Positions 15,809 through 24,293 are shown, counted from the first letter of the stretch. The stretch is DNA of 64,000 bases from Streptococcus pseudopneumoniae (GCF_001072375.1 NZ_JVKV01000052.1:23334-87333), one strand, 5' to 3'. Translations and numbers: made by a program. The notes: generated by a model from the letters alone, not told the origin.

Positions 15809-17092
15809 TTAGGAGATGATTTCGATAATTTCACGCGATTTTATCACTTCATCACTTATTTTAATTTTAACATATTTTTGGAAATCTGTAACTAGTTCCG
15901 GAGAAATTTTGCCATTTGTATATACTTTTGCAACAATTTCACCCTTTCTGACAAAGTCTCCAACTTTCTTCTCAAAAACAATCCCTGTCTCAAAGTCAAG
16001 GGCGTCTGTTTTCACTGAACGACCAGCACCCAATCTCATGGCAAAAAGACCAAACTCCATGGCTGGAAGTTCTGCGATAATACCATCCTCTTGAGCAGGA
16101 ATATCAACTATATGGTCAACTTTTACTGGACGATAGAGGTCTTCTAAATCTCCACCCTGAGCTACAACCATCTCTTCGAATTTCTGGAGTGCCTTACCAT
16201 TTTCAAGATGTTGTCTTACTTCCTCAACAGTTTTTTCAACATTTGCTAAAGATAGCATAATCTGGGCTAACTCGCAGATAAAATGACTAATATCTTCACG
16301 TCCCTTACCTTGAAGAATTTCTAGTGCTTCTAGGATTTCCAAGCGGTTTCCAATGGCACGTCCCAATGGTTGACTCATGTCCGTAATGACTGCTACTGTC
16401 TTACGACCTACCGTCTTACCAAGGTTTACCATGGTTTGAGCCAATTCACGGGCCTCGTCCACTGTTTTCATGAAAGCACCTTCACCAACAGTAACGTCAA
16501 GTAAGATGGCATCAGCTCCAGCTGCAATCTTTTTACTCATGACTGAGCTAGCAATCAAGGGAATAGTATCAACCGTTGCCGTCACATCACGAAGGGCATA
16601 GAGCAATTTATCAGCCTTAACCAGTTGATCGGACTGGCCAATGACTGAGACACCAATATCCTGAACTTGTTTGATAAATTCATCCTGATTTCGTTCAATC
16701 TGAAAACCTTTGATGGATTCTAATTTATCGATAGTACCGCCGGTATGCCCCAGACCTCTACCACTCATCTTAGCAACTGGAACACCGAAACTAGCTACTA
16801 AAGGTGCTAGGATTAAAGTTACCTTATCACCAACTCCACCAGTAGAGTGTTTATCCACCTTAATGCCTTCGATTGGCGATAAATCAAACTCCTGACCTGT
16901 CTTAACCATGTTCATAGTCAAGTCAGAAATCTCATCTATAGTCATTCCCTGAAAATATACTGCCATAGCAAAAGCAGCCATCTGGTAGTCAGGGACGATT
17001 CCAGATACATAACCTTCAATCAGCCATTGGATCTCACTGGAGCTTAGTTCTTGGCCGTCTCTTTTTTTCTGGATTAGATCTACTGCTCTCAT
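15809..17092 (-). CDS. pdp: Pyrimidine-nucleoside phosphorylase
   Basis: 427 residues. Phosphorolysis of uridine, thymidine and deoxyuridine to base and (deoxy)ribose-1-phosphate. The thymidine phosphorylase family signature SGRGLGHTGGTIDKLESI (about residues 108-125) and VDKHSTGGVGDKVTLILAPL (about 80-99) are intact, as is the C-terminal AGRSVKTDALDFETGI domain. It overlaps the upstream methyltransferase by four bases (ATGA). The product deoxyribose-1-phosphate would pass to DeoB (encoded at 25.7 kb) and DeoC. Confidence 0.96.
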   Translation of the reverse strand: MRAVDLIQKKRDGQELSSSEIQWLIEGYVSGIVPDYQMAAFAMAVYFQGMTIDEISDLTMNMVKTGQEFDLSPIEGIKVDKHSTGGVGDKVTLILAPLVASFGVPVAKMSGRGLGHTGGTIDKLESIKGFQIERNQDEFIKQVQDIGVSVIGQSDQLVKADKLLYALRDVTATVDTIPLIASSVMSKKIAAGADAILLDVTVGEGAFMKTVDEARELAQTMVNLGKTVGRKTVAVITDMSQPLGRAIGNRLEILEALEILQGKGREDISHFICELAQIMLSLANVEKTVEEVRQHLENGKALQKFEEMVVAQGGDLEDLYRPVKVDHIVDIPAQEDGIIAELPAMEFGLFAMRLGAGRSVKTDALDFETGIVFEKKVGDFVRKGEIVAKVYTNGKISPELVTDFQKYVKIKISDEVIKSREIIEIIS

Positions 17093-17679
17093 TCTTTCAC
17101 ACTTCTAAGGATATAATATCCCTTATCTTTCTTTACAACCTCGCAATTGCCAAAGACTTCTTCCATCTTACTTTTGGCACTAGGAGCTCCTTGTTTTTTC
17201 TGGATGACGATCGTCAAATCTCCACCATCTACTAAAAAGTCTATACTTTTTTCGATGATTTCGTGGACTACTTGCTTGCCAGCGCGAATAGGAGGATTCG
17301 AAATGACATGGTCAAATTGTCCTTCTACCTGCTCATAAATATTAGACTGGAAGATAGTCGCTTGAACCTTGTTTTTTACTGCATTTTGCTGGGCTAAATC
17401 CAGGGCACGATTGTTGATATCCACCATAGTTGCGTGGGCACCATATGCTTTAACCAAAGACAAACCTATCGGACCATAGCCACAACCAACATCAAGAATT
17501 TTTTCACCTTTTTCAATATCTAGACATCTTAACAACAACTGACTTCCAAAGTCAATCATTTTTTTACTAAAGACACCAGCATCTGTCAAAAAGGTCATCT
17601 TTTGCCCAAGTAGCTCAACTCTAAGCTCATGAATATCATGGGCTGCATCTGGATTTTCTGCATAATACATTTTACTCAT
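17089..17679 (-). CDS. RsmC-like class I SAM methyltransferase
   Basis: 196 residues. Resembles the C-terminal half of RsmC (16S rRNA G1207 methyltransferase) and its stand-alone Gram-positive relatives. SAM-binding motif I is ILDVGCGYGPIGLSL (about residues 60-74); the catalytic motif is HVISNPPIRAGK (NPP, about 127-138). N-terminal YYAENPDAAHDIHELRVELLG matches the family. It is the first gene of the pdp-deoC-cdd-pnrA operon although its role is unrelated, an arrangement conserved in pneumococcus as I recall. The -10 box ends six bases before the ATG and no ribosome binding site exists, so it is probably translated leaderless. Confidence 0.88.
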   Translation of the reverse strand: MSKMYYAENPDAAHDIHELRVELLGQKMTFLTDAGVFSKKMIDFGSQLLLRCLDIEKGEKILDVGCGYGPIGLSLVKAYGAHATMVDINNRALDLAQQNAVKNKVQATIFQSNIYEQVEGQFDHVISNPPIRAGKQVVHEIIEKSIDFLVDGGDLTIVIQKKQGAPSAKSKMEEVFGNCEVVKKDKGYYILRSVKE

Positions 17680-17685
17680 GATACT

Positions 17686-17725
17686 ATTTTACCATAATTT
17701 GACTTAAATTGTAAATCGTTTACAA
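17686..17725 (-). promoter_or_regulatory. Leaderless promoter with inverted-repeat operator, nucleoside operon
   Basis: On the minus strand the -35 is TTACAA (17714-17709), the spacer 17 bases and the extended -10 TGGTAAAAT (17694-17686), six bases before the ATG. The inverted repeat TTGTAAATCGTTTACAA (17709-17725) covers the -35, so a repressor there would block the operon. Regulator unknown. Confidence 0.6.
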
Positions 17726-17786
17726 AGGTATCAAGCCCTTACATCACATTGTATTTTCTCAAAAATAATATAAATTCGGATTAACA

Positions 17787-18065
17787 TTAGGGACCTAGTA
17801 AAAAGCTCCCAACTGCCATGGTAATCGGAAAAGCAAAAATGCAAGCAAGACCAAAAAAGAAGAGCCAACACTTTCGTTTAAAGAAAGCTAGCACAAGGTA
17901 GCCAAGACCTATGAGGGGTAATAAGATAAACAAAACAAAAGTGGTCCAGTTATAGCTCTGAGTTCCTATCGTAAAGGAGAAATTCACCCAGTTTGGTGAT
18001 AACCATAAAACAACTACAAATAGGCTGAACAAACCCAGCGTATTTTCTCTTAATCCAGCTTTCAT
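17787..18065 (-). CDS. Small multi-span membrane protein, hypothetical
   Basis: 92 residues with three hydrophobic segments (about residues 9-30, 38-60 and 66-88) and short basic loops (KRKCW). AAGGAGG precedes the ATG by seven bases. I do not recognise a named family; small proteins of this type are common beside coaA in mitis-group genomes. It is divergent from coaA and followed by about 100 bases before the nucleoside operon promoter. Confidence 0.75.
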   Translation of the reverse strand: MKAGLRENTLGLFSLFVVVLWLSPNWVNFSFTIGTQSYNWTTFVLFILLPLIGLGYLVLAFFKRKCWLFFFGLACIFAFPITMAVGSFLLGP

Positions 18066-18107
18066 CTTAACACCTCCTTTATAGGTTTTTCCCCTTATAT
18101 TTTAACA

Positions 18108-18122
18108 AAGAAAGCGCTTTTT
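18108..18122. promoter_or_regulatory. cre-like site in the divergent coaA region
   Basis: AAGAAAGCGCTTTTT matches the CcpA consensus (WTGAAARCGYTTTCW) at 13 of 15 positions. It lies 43 bases upstream of the small membrane gene and 67 upstream of coaA. Candidate catabolite-control site. Confidence 0.4.
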
Positions 18123-18188
18123 CTCAATTGGTCAGATGGTTATTCTTTCTAAAATATGGTATACTAAGATATCAAACGAGGATATAGT

Positions 18189-19109
18189 ATGACCAACGAA
18201 TTTTTACATTTTGAAAAGATAAACCGCGAAACTTGGCAATCCTTGCATCGCAAAACAACTCCTCCCTTGACCGAGGAAGAGTTAGATTCTATTAAGAGTT
18301 TCAATGACCAGATTAGCCTTCAAGACGTTACAGATATCTATCTGCCACTGGCACATCTGATTCAGATTTACAAACGTTCCAAAGAAGACCTTGCCTTCTC
18401 AAAAGGCATTTTCCTTCAAAGAGAGAGCAAAAAACAGCCCTTTATTATTGGAGTTTCAGGAAGTGTCGCTGTCGGTAAATCAACCACTAGTCGACTCTTG
18501 CAAATTTTGCTGTCTCGTATCGTTCCTGGAGCAAGTGTTGAACTAGTGACTACGGATGGTTTTCTATACTCAAATAGTGTCTTAATTGAGCAAGACATTC
18601 TCAACCGCAAGGGTTTTCCTGAGAGCTACGACATGGAAGCTTTGCTCAATTTCCTAGACCAACTCAAAAATGGGCAGGATGTTGATATTCCTGTTTATTC
18701 CCATGAAATCTATGATATCGTGCCAGGTCAAAAACAACGAGTAGAAGCTGCTGATTTTGTCATTGTTGAGGGAATCAATGTTTTCCAAAACCCTCATAAT
18801 GCCCGTCTCTATATTACTGATTTCTTTGACTTTTCAATCTATGTCGATGCCGCTGTCGAAGACATTGAAAGTTGGTATTTGGATCGATTCTTAAAACTCC
18901 TTAGCTTTGCTCAAGATGATCCAGGCAACTATTACTATCGTTTCACTCAACTTCCTCTTAGTGAAGTGAAGGATTTTGCTCACCAAGTTTGGACCAGTAT
19001 CAACCTCACCAATCTCCAAAATTACATTGAACCGACACGAAATCGTGCCGAGGTCATTCTCCATAAATCTAAAAATCACGAAATTGATGAAATTTACTTA
19101 AAAAAATAA
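18189..19109 (+). CDS. coaA: Pantothenate kinase (type I)
   Basis: 306 residues, normal for the prokaryotic type I enzyme. It phosphorylates pantothenate, the first step of coenzyme A synthesis. P-loop [15 protein letters not shown] is at about residues 95-109; [11 protein letters not shown] (about 125) and VEGINVFQ (about 193) are family motifs. GAGGAT lies 7 bases before ATG and a -10 (TATACT) about 25 bases upstream. It is followed closely by rpsT, which has its own promoter. Confidence 0.96.
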   Translation: MTNEFLHFEKINRETWQSLHRKTTPPLTEEELDSIKSFNDQISLQDVTDIYLPLAHLIQIYKRSKEDLAFSKGIFLQRESKKQPFIIGVSGSVAVGKSTTSRLLQILLSRIVPGASVELVTTDGFLYSNSVLIEQDILNRKGFPESYDMEALLNFLDQLKNGQDVDIPVYSHEIYDIVPGQKQRVEAADFVIVEGINVFQNPHNARLYITDFFDFSIYVDAAVEDIESWYLDRFLKLLSFAQDDPGNYYYRFTQLPLSEVKDFAHQVWTSINLTNLQNYIEPTRNRAEVILHKSKNHEIDEIYLKK

Positions 19110-19176
19110 TTTTCCCTTGTCAAAACGTAAGTTTTCAGATATAATGGTATAGTTAGTAAAAATGGAGGTAAGAACA

Positions 19177-19410
19177 TTGGCAAACATTAAATCAGCTATC
19201 AAACGCGCTGAATTGAACGTTAAACAAAACGAAAAGAACTCAGCTCAAAAATCAGCTATGCGTACTGCTATCAAAGCTTTTGAAGCAAACCCATCTGAAG
19301 AACTTTACCGTGCTGCCAGCTCAGCTATCGATAAAGCAGAAACTAAAGGTTTGATCCACAAAAACAAAGCTAGCCGTGATAAAGCACGTCTTGCAGCTAA
19401 ACTTGGTTAA
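19177..19410 (+). CDS. rpsT: 30S ribosomal protein S20
   Basis: 77 residues, basic, helical; binds the 5' domain of 16S rRNA. The mature start [10 protein letters not shown] identifies the start as TTG at 19177 with GGAGGT eight bases before it. An in-frame ATG at 19162 overlaps that ribosome binding site and would add five residues; many annotations choose it, but S20 genes commonly use a weak UUG start that lets S20 limit its own synthesis (known in E. coli). A strong terminator follows. Confidence 0.95.
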   Translation: MANIKSAIKRAELNVKQNEKNSAQKSAMRTAIKAFEANPSEELYRAASSAIDKAETKGLIHKNKASRDKARLAAKLG

Positions 19411-19428
19411 TCTTTAACTGCATACAAA

Positions 19429-19451
19429 ATGAGCTCTTCGGAGCTTTTTTT
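19429..19451 (+). terminator. Terminator of rpsT
   Basis: AGCTC-TTCG-GAGCT hairpin (tetraloop) followed by seven T residues. Confidence 0.9.
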
Positions 19452-19475
19452 GTACACATTTTTCTGGAGGTCATT

Positions 19476-19988
19476 ATGAAAATAGCTATCATCGGATATT
19501 CAGGATCAGGTAAATCTACTCTTGCAGAAAAACTGGCCAAGCACTACTCTATCCCAAAACTTCATATGGATACTCTCCAATTTCAACCTGGTTGGCAAGA
19601 CAGTGACCGTGACTGGATGCTTAAGGAAATGAAGGACTTTTTATCCAAAAACAAAAATTGGGTCATTGATGGCAACTACTCTTGGTGTTGCTATGAGGAA
19701 AGAATGGAGCAAGCTGACCAGATTATCTTTTTAAATTTCTCGGCTTGGACTTGTTTGCTAAGAGCCTTTAAGCGCTATTTAAAATACAGAGGCAAAGTCA
19801 GAGAAAGTATGGCAGCAGGATGCCCCGAGCAATTCAACTGGGAATTTATCCGTTGGATTCTCTGGGATGGACGAACAAAAAATGCTAAGGATAGATACCA
19901 ATACTTAAACAATACTTACCCAGAAAAGATGCGTATTCTCCATTCTCAAGCAGAGATTGATTGTTTTTTGCGATCTTTAAAAAAGTAA
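19476..19988 (+). CDS. P-loop kinase-like protein (FlaR / topology-modulation type)
   Basis: 170 residues. P-loop GYSGSGKST at residues 7-15, then LHMDTLQFQPGW and WVIDGNYSW, the pattern of the small adenylate-kinase-like NTPases annotated as 'DNA topology modulation protein FlaR'. The name is historical; a nucleotide or small-molecule kinase activity is more likely. The central segment is rich in aromatic and basic residues (AFKRYLKYRGKVRE). GGAGG precedes the ATG. It follows the rpsT terminator, so it needs its own promoter. Confidence 0.8.
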   Translation: MKIAIIGYSGSGKSTLAEKLAKHYSIPKLHMDTLQFQPGWQDSDRDWMLKEMKDFLSKNKNWVIDGNYSWCCYEERMEQADQIIFLNFSAWTCLLRAFKRYLKYRGKVRESMAAGCPEQFNWEFIRWILWDGRTKNAKDRYQYLNNTYPEKMRILHSQAEIDCFLRSLKK

Positions 19989-20033
19989 ACAATATAGTAG
20001 CATCTCATTAAAATCAGCATGTACTGATTGACT

Positions 20034-20072
20034 AAAAAAGGAAGATTTTCATCCAGAAAATCTTCCTTTTTT
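20034..20072. terminator. Strong bidirectional terminator
   Basis: Perfect 17-bp stem AAAAAAGGAAGATTTTC (20034-20050) with its complement at 20056-20072, loop ATCCA. Confidence 0.9.
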
Positions 20073-20121
20073 CCTTTTATTCAACAATTAAAAATAACTC
20101 GAGCAATTTATAAATCAACAA

Positions 20122-20229
20122 TATAGTAGATTGAATCTAGAACAGTACACTACAACTGCTAAAAATATTTCGAGAAATTAGTTTGACTTTTCTAATCTCT
20201 CTGTTCACATCTTATTTCAATCCACTATA
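20122..20229. repeat. RUP-like repeat (about 108 bp)
   Basis: Ends are imperfect inverted repeats TATAGTAGATTGAA (20122-20135) and the complement of TATAGTGGATTGAAATAAGA at the right end (20229). Length and termini match RUP, the pneumococcal and mitis-group insertion-derived repeat thought to be moved by IS630-Spn1 transposase into TA targets. The interior shows no gene. It accounts for most of the 336-base gap between 19989 and 20324. Confidence 0.8.
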
Positions 20230-20284
20230 ATATTCCCCTAGAAATGAAGAGAATCTTGTTCATAGTTTCTGAGTTCGTGATACA

Positions 20285-20326
20285 AAAAAACTGAAAGAAG
20301 TATAGTCCTACTTCTTTCAGTTTTTT
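20285..20326 (-). terminator. Terminator of the sirtuin gene
   Basis: 18-bp stem (20285-20302 with 20309-20326), T runs on both strands; it overlaps the stop codon at 20325-20327. Confidence 0.9.
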
Positions 20327-21056
20327 ATTGTCTCAATTTAGAAAATACTTCTCCGATCTTACCTTCGATAACTAAATCAGCTTGGCTGTCTTGAGGAGTG
20401 CTGGACTTGTTGATAACGACAAGATTTGACCCTGAAAAATAATTGATTAGGCTAGCTGCAGGATAAACGACTAAGGAAGTTCCTCCAATAATCAATAAAT
20501 CTGCTTGCTGAATGGCTCGAGCTGCTCGACTAAATACGTCCATATCTAGTGATTCCTCATAAAGGGTTACATCAGGTTTGACCACTTTACCACAATATAA
20601 ACAATGAGGAACTGGACCTTCAAGTGCCAAAAAATCATCCAAATCATAAAAGTGATGACAGCCCAAACAGTAATTACGATCTGCACTACCATGCAGTTTC
20701 AAAACTTTCTGAGACCCCGCCATTTCATGCAAGCTATCGATATTTTGCGTCACAATCGCCTTTAATTTGCCTGTTTTTTCCAACGATGCTAGATAATCAT
20801 GTGCTAAATTCGGCTTGGCATCTGGATAGACCAGATACTTTTTGTAGAAATCAAAAAAATCCTCTGGATAGCGCTCAAACATAGTGCGTGAAACCAGTTG
20901 CTCGGCAGTAAAATGGCGACCTAGTTTCAGACTATAGATACCATCTGAACTACGAAAATCTGGAATATTAGACTCTGTAGAAACCCCTGCACCACCGAAA
21001 AAGATAATTCTCTGACTTTGGTCAATAATACCTTGTAGTTGTTCAATTTTATCCAT
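20325..21056 (-). CDS. NAD-dependent protein deacylase (sirtuin)
   Basis: 243 residues, Sir2 family. It would remove acyl groups from lysines using NAD, releasing nicotinamide and O-acyl-ADP-ribose. Motifs: FFGGAGVSTESNIPDFRS (residues 19-36), TQNIDSLH (103-110), catalytic His122 in KLHGS, zinc cysteines 130/133 and 152/155, and GGTSLVVYPAAS near 193. TAGGAG precedes the ATG. It lies 222 bases downstream of deoD on the same strand and ends in its own terminator; the nearness to nucleoside genes may reflect ADP-ribose/nicotinamide turnover, but that is inference. Confidence 0.93.
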   Translation of the reverse strand: MDKIEQLQGIIDQSQRIIFFGGAGVSTESNIPDFRSSDGIYSLKLGRHFTAEQLVSRTMFERYPEDFFDFYKKYLVYPDAKPNLAHDYLASLEKTGKLKAIVTQNIDSLHEMAGSQKVLKLHGSADRNYCLGCHHFYDLDDFLALEGPVPHCLYCGKVVKPDVTLYEESLDMDVFSRAARAIQQADLLIIGGTSLVVYPAASLINYFSGSNLVVINKSSTPQDSQADLVIEGKIGEVFSKLRQ

Positions 21057-21278
21057 TTTGTACTCCTAGGAATTTTCAAGTTAAAAAGTTGAAAGCCTTG
21101 ACTGCTTGACAACTTGGCTTCCAACTTCATTTGATTATGATTTAGATATTAAACTGACTAGTCTCGGTCCTTTGACACAATTAGGCTTCCTTAAATTTCC
21201 TTATTCTTACCTATTTCAGGATTGATTCATTGTTGGTGGTTATCATTTTGAGAACAAGAGAAATCACATGAATGGAAT

Positions 21279-21995
21279 CTACCTATAGTCAGCAATCAAT
21301 GTTTCCAAACCAACCTTCATCATATCAGTGAAGGTGTTTTGGCGTTCTTCAGCTGTAGTGTCTTCTTCTGGGTTAACCAAGCTGTCAGAAATCGTCATAA
21401 TAGCTAAAGCATCGACATGGTGTTGGGCAGCAAGATAGTAAAGAGCCGCCGCTTCCATTTCGACAGCTTTCACACCCCATTTACCAAGCTCGATGTTCTT
21501 ATCACCATAATTAGAATAGAAAACGTCTGATGACAAGACATTTCCGACGTGAGTAGTCATACCGAGGTCTTTGGCAATATGGTAGGCTTTATCTAGCAAA
21601 TCAAAGCTAGCAATTTGAGGAAAATCGTATTGAGGCCAGTCGTTGCGGATGATATTTGAATTGGTAGCAGCTGCTTGTGCCAAGACCAACTCACGAACGT
21701 GAACATCCTCATTCAAAGAACCGGCTGTACCGACACGAATCAATTTTTTCACACCGTAATCGACAATCAACTCGCGCGCATAAATAGAGATGGATGGCAT
21801 ACCCATCCCTGTTCCCATAACAGATACACGGTGACCTTTGTAAGTGCCTGTGTAACCAAACATGTTACGCACTTCGTTGAAGCAAACAGCATCTTCAAGG
21901 AAATTCTCAGCGATAAATTTCGCACGAAGAGGATCTCCAGGAAGAAGAATTTTATCAGCAATTTCACCTTGCTTAGCAGCAATATGGATAGACAT
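21279..21995 (-). CDS. deoD: Purine nucleoside phosphorylase DeoD-type
   Basis: 238 residues, hexameric PNP-II family. Phosphorolysis of (deoxy)adenosine, inosine and guanosine. Signatures: [17 protein letters not shown] (phosphate-binding GDP-R), [21 protein letters not shown] and the base-binding [16 protein letters not shown] with SDSLVN carrying the catalytic Asp. It is preceded by a 351-base leader rich in hairpins and mini-ORFs and follows the rpiA-deoB-punA cluster in the same direction. A second, unrelated phosphorylase (punA) lies 2.3 kb upstream, giving both purine specificities. Confidence 0.96.
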   Translation of the reverse strand: MSIHIAAKQGEIADKILLPGDPLRAKFIAENFLEDAVCFNEVRNMFGYTGTYKGHRVSVMGTGMGMPSISIYARELIVDYGVKKLIRVGTAGSLNEDVHVRELVLAQAAATNSNIIRNDWPQYDFPQIASFDLLDKAYHIAKDLGMTTHVGNVLSSDVFYSNYGDKNIELGKWGVKAVEMEAAALYYLAAQHHVDALAIMTISDSLVNPEEDTTAEERQNTFTDMMKVGLETLIADYR

Positions 21996-22039
21996 AATTT
22001 ATGATACAAAGAGCAACCAGAAAACGACTGAAAATTAGG

Positions 22040-22074
22040 AATCTGACGAGAAAACCTGATTTCTCAGTCAGATT
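22040..22074 (-). other. Long hairpin before deoD
   Basis: AATCTGAC plus GAGAAA (22040-22053) pairs with TTTCTC and GTCAGATT (22060-22074) with one bulged A. No immediate U-run. It lies between mini-ORF A and the deoD start. Confidence 0.45.
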
Positions 22075-22076
22075 AT

Positions 22077-22118
22077 CTATTTTCCGAGCTTTCCGCTCGT
22101 GTTCAAATCTGAACACAT
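22077..22118 (-). CDS. Mini-ORF A, 13 residues (MCSDLNTSGKLGK)
   Basis: ATG at 22118 with AAAGGA about six bases before it, stop TAG at 22079. The peptide is nearly the same as mini-ORF B. The DNA also forms GTGTTC/GAACAC and GAGC/GCTC hairpins. Either a translated leader peptide or a hairpin repeat that happens to be open. Confidence 0.4.
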   Translation of the reverse strand: MCSDLNTSGKLGK

Positions 22119-22231
22119 GCTCATCCTTTCTTTTTTATTAATAGGACAGGCGACAGAGAACAAAGTAAAAATAGAAAACTGACGACGCATCGCAGATGCT
22201 AGAAACTTTATCTTTTTTACACAGTTCTCCG

Positions 22232-22257
22232 ACCGTATTTAGTTTAGCAAATACGGT
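22232..22257. other. 9-bp-stem hairpin in the deoD leader
   Basis: ACCGTATTT (22232-22240) pairs with AAATACGGT (22249-22257), 8-base loop; no U-run. Confidence 0.45.
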
Positions 22258-22287
22258 TAACCCATCCTTTCTGTGTGTATTCTTTGT

Positions 22288-22326
22288 TTAAAAAAGCTTT
22301 CCGCTCGTGTTCAAATTAGAACACAT
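22288..22326 (-). CDS. Mini-ORF B, 12 residues (MCSNLNTSGKLF)
   Basis: ATG at 22326 with GGAAAG eight bases before it, stop TAA at 22290. Begins 21 bases after the stop of the amidotransferase gene. Shares a 33-bp DNA repeat with mini-ORF A. Confidence 0.4.
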   Translation of the reverse strand: MCSNLNTSGKLF

Positions 22327-22346
22327 GTTTTAGCTTTCCATTTTGT

Positions 22347-23057
22347 TTAGTTTGTTAATGAATCCAAAAATGCGTAAAGCTTTGCATTCATTTCTTGATA
22401 ATCATATGCGCGAATGGTCTCAGGATTTTGAACATAGGTCAATTTTTTGCTTTGTTCTTCCAAAACTTCTTCACCATCCGCAGCAATCAGAAGGTCAACC
22501 GCTTCTGAATCAAATTCCAAATGAGCTTGGAAGGCATAGTGTTTAGGACTAAAGCGAATAATCTGACGTGGACAACCTTGACTGGTCGCAAGGACGACAG
22601 CATCCTCCGTCAATCCCGGCATATCACCGTGCCAGTGGCCTGAATCAAAGTTTGCACCAAATAAGCTGGTATGCGGATCTGCTAGGCCTTCAGGCGTCAA
22701 GGTCACAGGATACACCCCAATCTCACGCTCTGGACTATGCTCATACTCCGCCCCATAAGCAACTGACATGAGCTGCGCACCCAGACAGACACCAACGATG
22801 TAGCAATCCGCCTTCATAGCTTTTTGAATTAGTTCAATCTCAGCTTGTGGATCATAGTAAGGGAAGGTTGCGCGATCCTCATCTGGTGATTGTGGTCCTC
22901 CCATGACAATCAAAAAATCGATCTCATCCACTGTCTCAGGTAGAGCTTCTCGCTCGTAGACCTTTGTCATTTTCACCTGATGACTACGCTCCTGCGCCCA
23001 CTTTAGATAAGCACCAGGTACTTCAAAAGTTTCGTGCAAGACAAAATGCACTCTCAT
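22347..23057 (-). CDS. Class I glutamine amidotransferase-like protein
   Basis: 236 residues. GATase1 fold related to the glutaminase domain of GMP synthase. The nucleophile elbow VGVCLGAQL is at about residues 93-101 (Cys), and the catalytic His is in YAFQAHLEFD (about 180). The segment LIVMGGPQSPDED is also typical. No synthetase domain is fused, so the amino acceptor is unknown; some relatives act on gamma-glutamyl compounds. Its start overlaps the ClC gene stop by four bases, so it is part of the rpiA-to-clc operon. Confidence 0.88.
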   Translation of the reverse strand: MRVHFVLHETFEVPGAYLKWAQERSHQVKMTKVYEREALPETVDEIDFLIVMGGPQSPDEDRATFPYYDPQAEIELIQKAMKADCYIVGVCLGAQLMSVAYGAEYEHSPEREIGVYPVTLTPEGLADPHTSLFGANFDSGHWHGDMPGLTEDAVVLATSQGCPRQIIRFSPKHYAFQAHLEFDSEAVDLLIAADGEEVLEEQSKKLTYVQNPETIRAYDYQEMNAKLYAFLDSLTN

Positions 23058-24289
23058 CGTTTATTCTCCCATCTATTTTGAATCACATAAGACACACCAG
23101 CAGCTAGTGCCAGTGGTAGAATCAAAGTCCAGCTCTGTCCTGTAAAACCAAGACTTAGGGCAATGGCAGTCAAGGGAGCTTGTAAGGTCGGCCCTAAAAA
23201 GACCGTCGCTCCAAGTAGCATTCCTAGAGCTGGATCTAGATGAATACCAACTGCCTCAAAGATCAAAGTCACTAGATAGCCTGCTCCAATTCCTAAAGTA
23301 AATGACGGTGTCAGAGTTCCCCCGTAGGTACCATTTCGTAAAAGGAGATAAACCAGAAGCTCCTTCACTACGAGAGTCAATGGAAGATAGGGAATCGGCT
23401 GACTAGACAACAAGGCTTGGGCTAATACCTGGCCATTTCCCATAAAGATAGGGAAAAAGACTGCAAGGCTCGCTAGCACTAGAAAAGCTAGAGGAAGAGC
23501 CCAAAGAATCGTCTCGTTCTTGCGACGTTTGCGACTAGCCCGACTGGCTAGAAAACGAAAGGCAAGTGCCAACGGAGTAACTAATAGAGCTACTATGACA
23601 GCCTGGAAGAAACTACTCGCTGACCAATGAACCAGTGACATGTGATAAATAGCACCATGGCCAACAATAGGCTGGGATACCCAGGCCGCTAGATAAGTAC
23701 TGGACAAGACCAGTACAAAATTTTTCCAGCGATAAGATACCCCCAAGGTCTCAAAGACAAACAAGCTACTGGCAAAAGGAACCTGATAAACCGCAGCTAA
23801 GCCGGCTCCTGCTCCACAGGCAATCAAAACTCTTCGCTCTTTAATAGTCAAAGACAAGACTTTGCCCAATCGTCCAGCTATAAGAGCACCAAGCTCGCGT
23901 GGAGCTGCTTCTTTTCCGACCGAAGCGCCGGCTCCGACAATCGCAACCTGCATACTTGCATGAAGGATATGGGCTAGGAGCGCTGGTTCTTTATCTCCAA
24001 CCAGGTCAATTTGACTTCGAATGGAAAGGATTTTATAACGCCGTTGTAGGACATACCAGAACCCTGCTGCCAAAATCCCTGTCACAGATAGAACGAGAAA
24101 TCTACGGAGTCCTCCAGCTTGTTTGAATTGCTGGAGCAAATCTGATCCATCTTGACCAAAGGCAAGCCATTGCACACCTTCTAGTAAATAGTGACAAGCA
24201 ATTCCAACTAGACCTGTTCCTATTCCCAAAGTTATAGTCGCTAACAGCAGGCGCCATCCGTAGGGTAGGCTTTGGAGTCGTGCTCTCAT
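23054..24289 (-). CDS. ClC-family chloride channel/antiporter
   Basis: 411 residues, about ten or more membrane helices, no C-terminal CBS domains. The anion-path motifs are recognisable: GAGASVGKEAAPRELGA (about residue 116; the gating Glu is kept although the usual GKEGP reads GKEAAP) and NGTYGGTLTPSFTLGIGAGYL (about 326), the GxFxP-like region. A Glu gate suggests H+/Cl- or fluoride-type exchange rather than a simple channel. The start chosen, ATG 24289, is five bases after the punA stop (re-initiation); a TTG at 24307 is an alternative. It sits between purine phosphorylase and amidotransferase, with no obvious functional link. Confidence 0.88.
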   Translation of the reverse strand: MRARLQSLPYGWRLLLATITLGIGTGLVGIACHYLLEGVQWLAFGQDGSDLLQQFKQAGGLRRFLVLSVTGILAAGFWYVLQRRYKILSIRSQIDLVGDKEPALLAHILHASMQVAIVGAGASVGKEAAPRELGALIAGRLGKVLSLTIKERRVLIACGAGAGLAAVYQVPFASSLFVFETLGVSYRWKNFVLVLSSTYLAAWVSQPIVGHGAIYHMSLVHWSASSFFQAVIVALLVTPLALAFRFLASRASRKRRKNETILWALPLAFLVLASLAVFFPIFMGNGQVLAQALLSSQPIPYLPLTLVVKELLVYLLLRNGTYGGTLTPSFTLGIGAGYLVTLIFEAVGIHLDPALGMLLGATVFLGPTLQAPLTAIALSLGFTGQSWTLILPLALAAGVSYVIQNRWENKR

Positions 24290-24293
24290 AGTC

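Larger units (their letters stand above)
21996..22346 (-). other. Hairpin-rich 351-base deoD leader
   Basis: Holds, in transcription order: mini-ORF B (22326-22288), a 9-bp-stem hairpin (22232-22240 with 22249-22257), mini-ORF A (22118-22077) and a 14-bp-stem hairpin with one bulge (22040-22053 with 22060-22074). A 33-bp direct repeat (22087-22119 and 22295-22327, 31 of 33 identical) underlies the two ORFs. No classical riboswitch recognised. Confidence 0.5.

Noticed and set aside
21996..22346. Purine riboswitch before deoD
   Set aside because: The conserved three-way junction and loop sequences of purine riboswitches are not visible.
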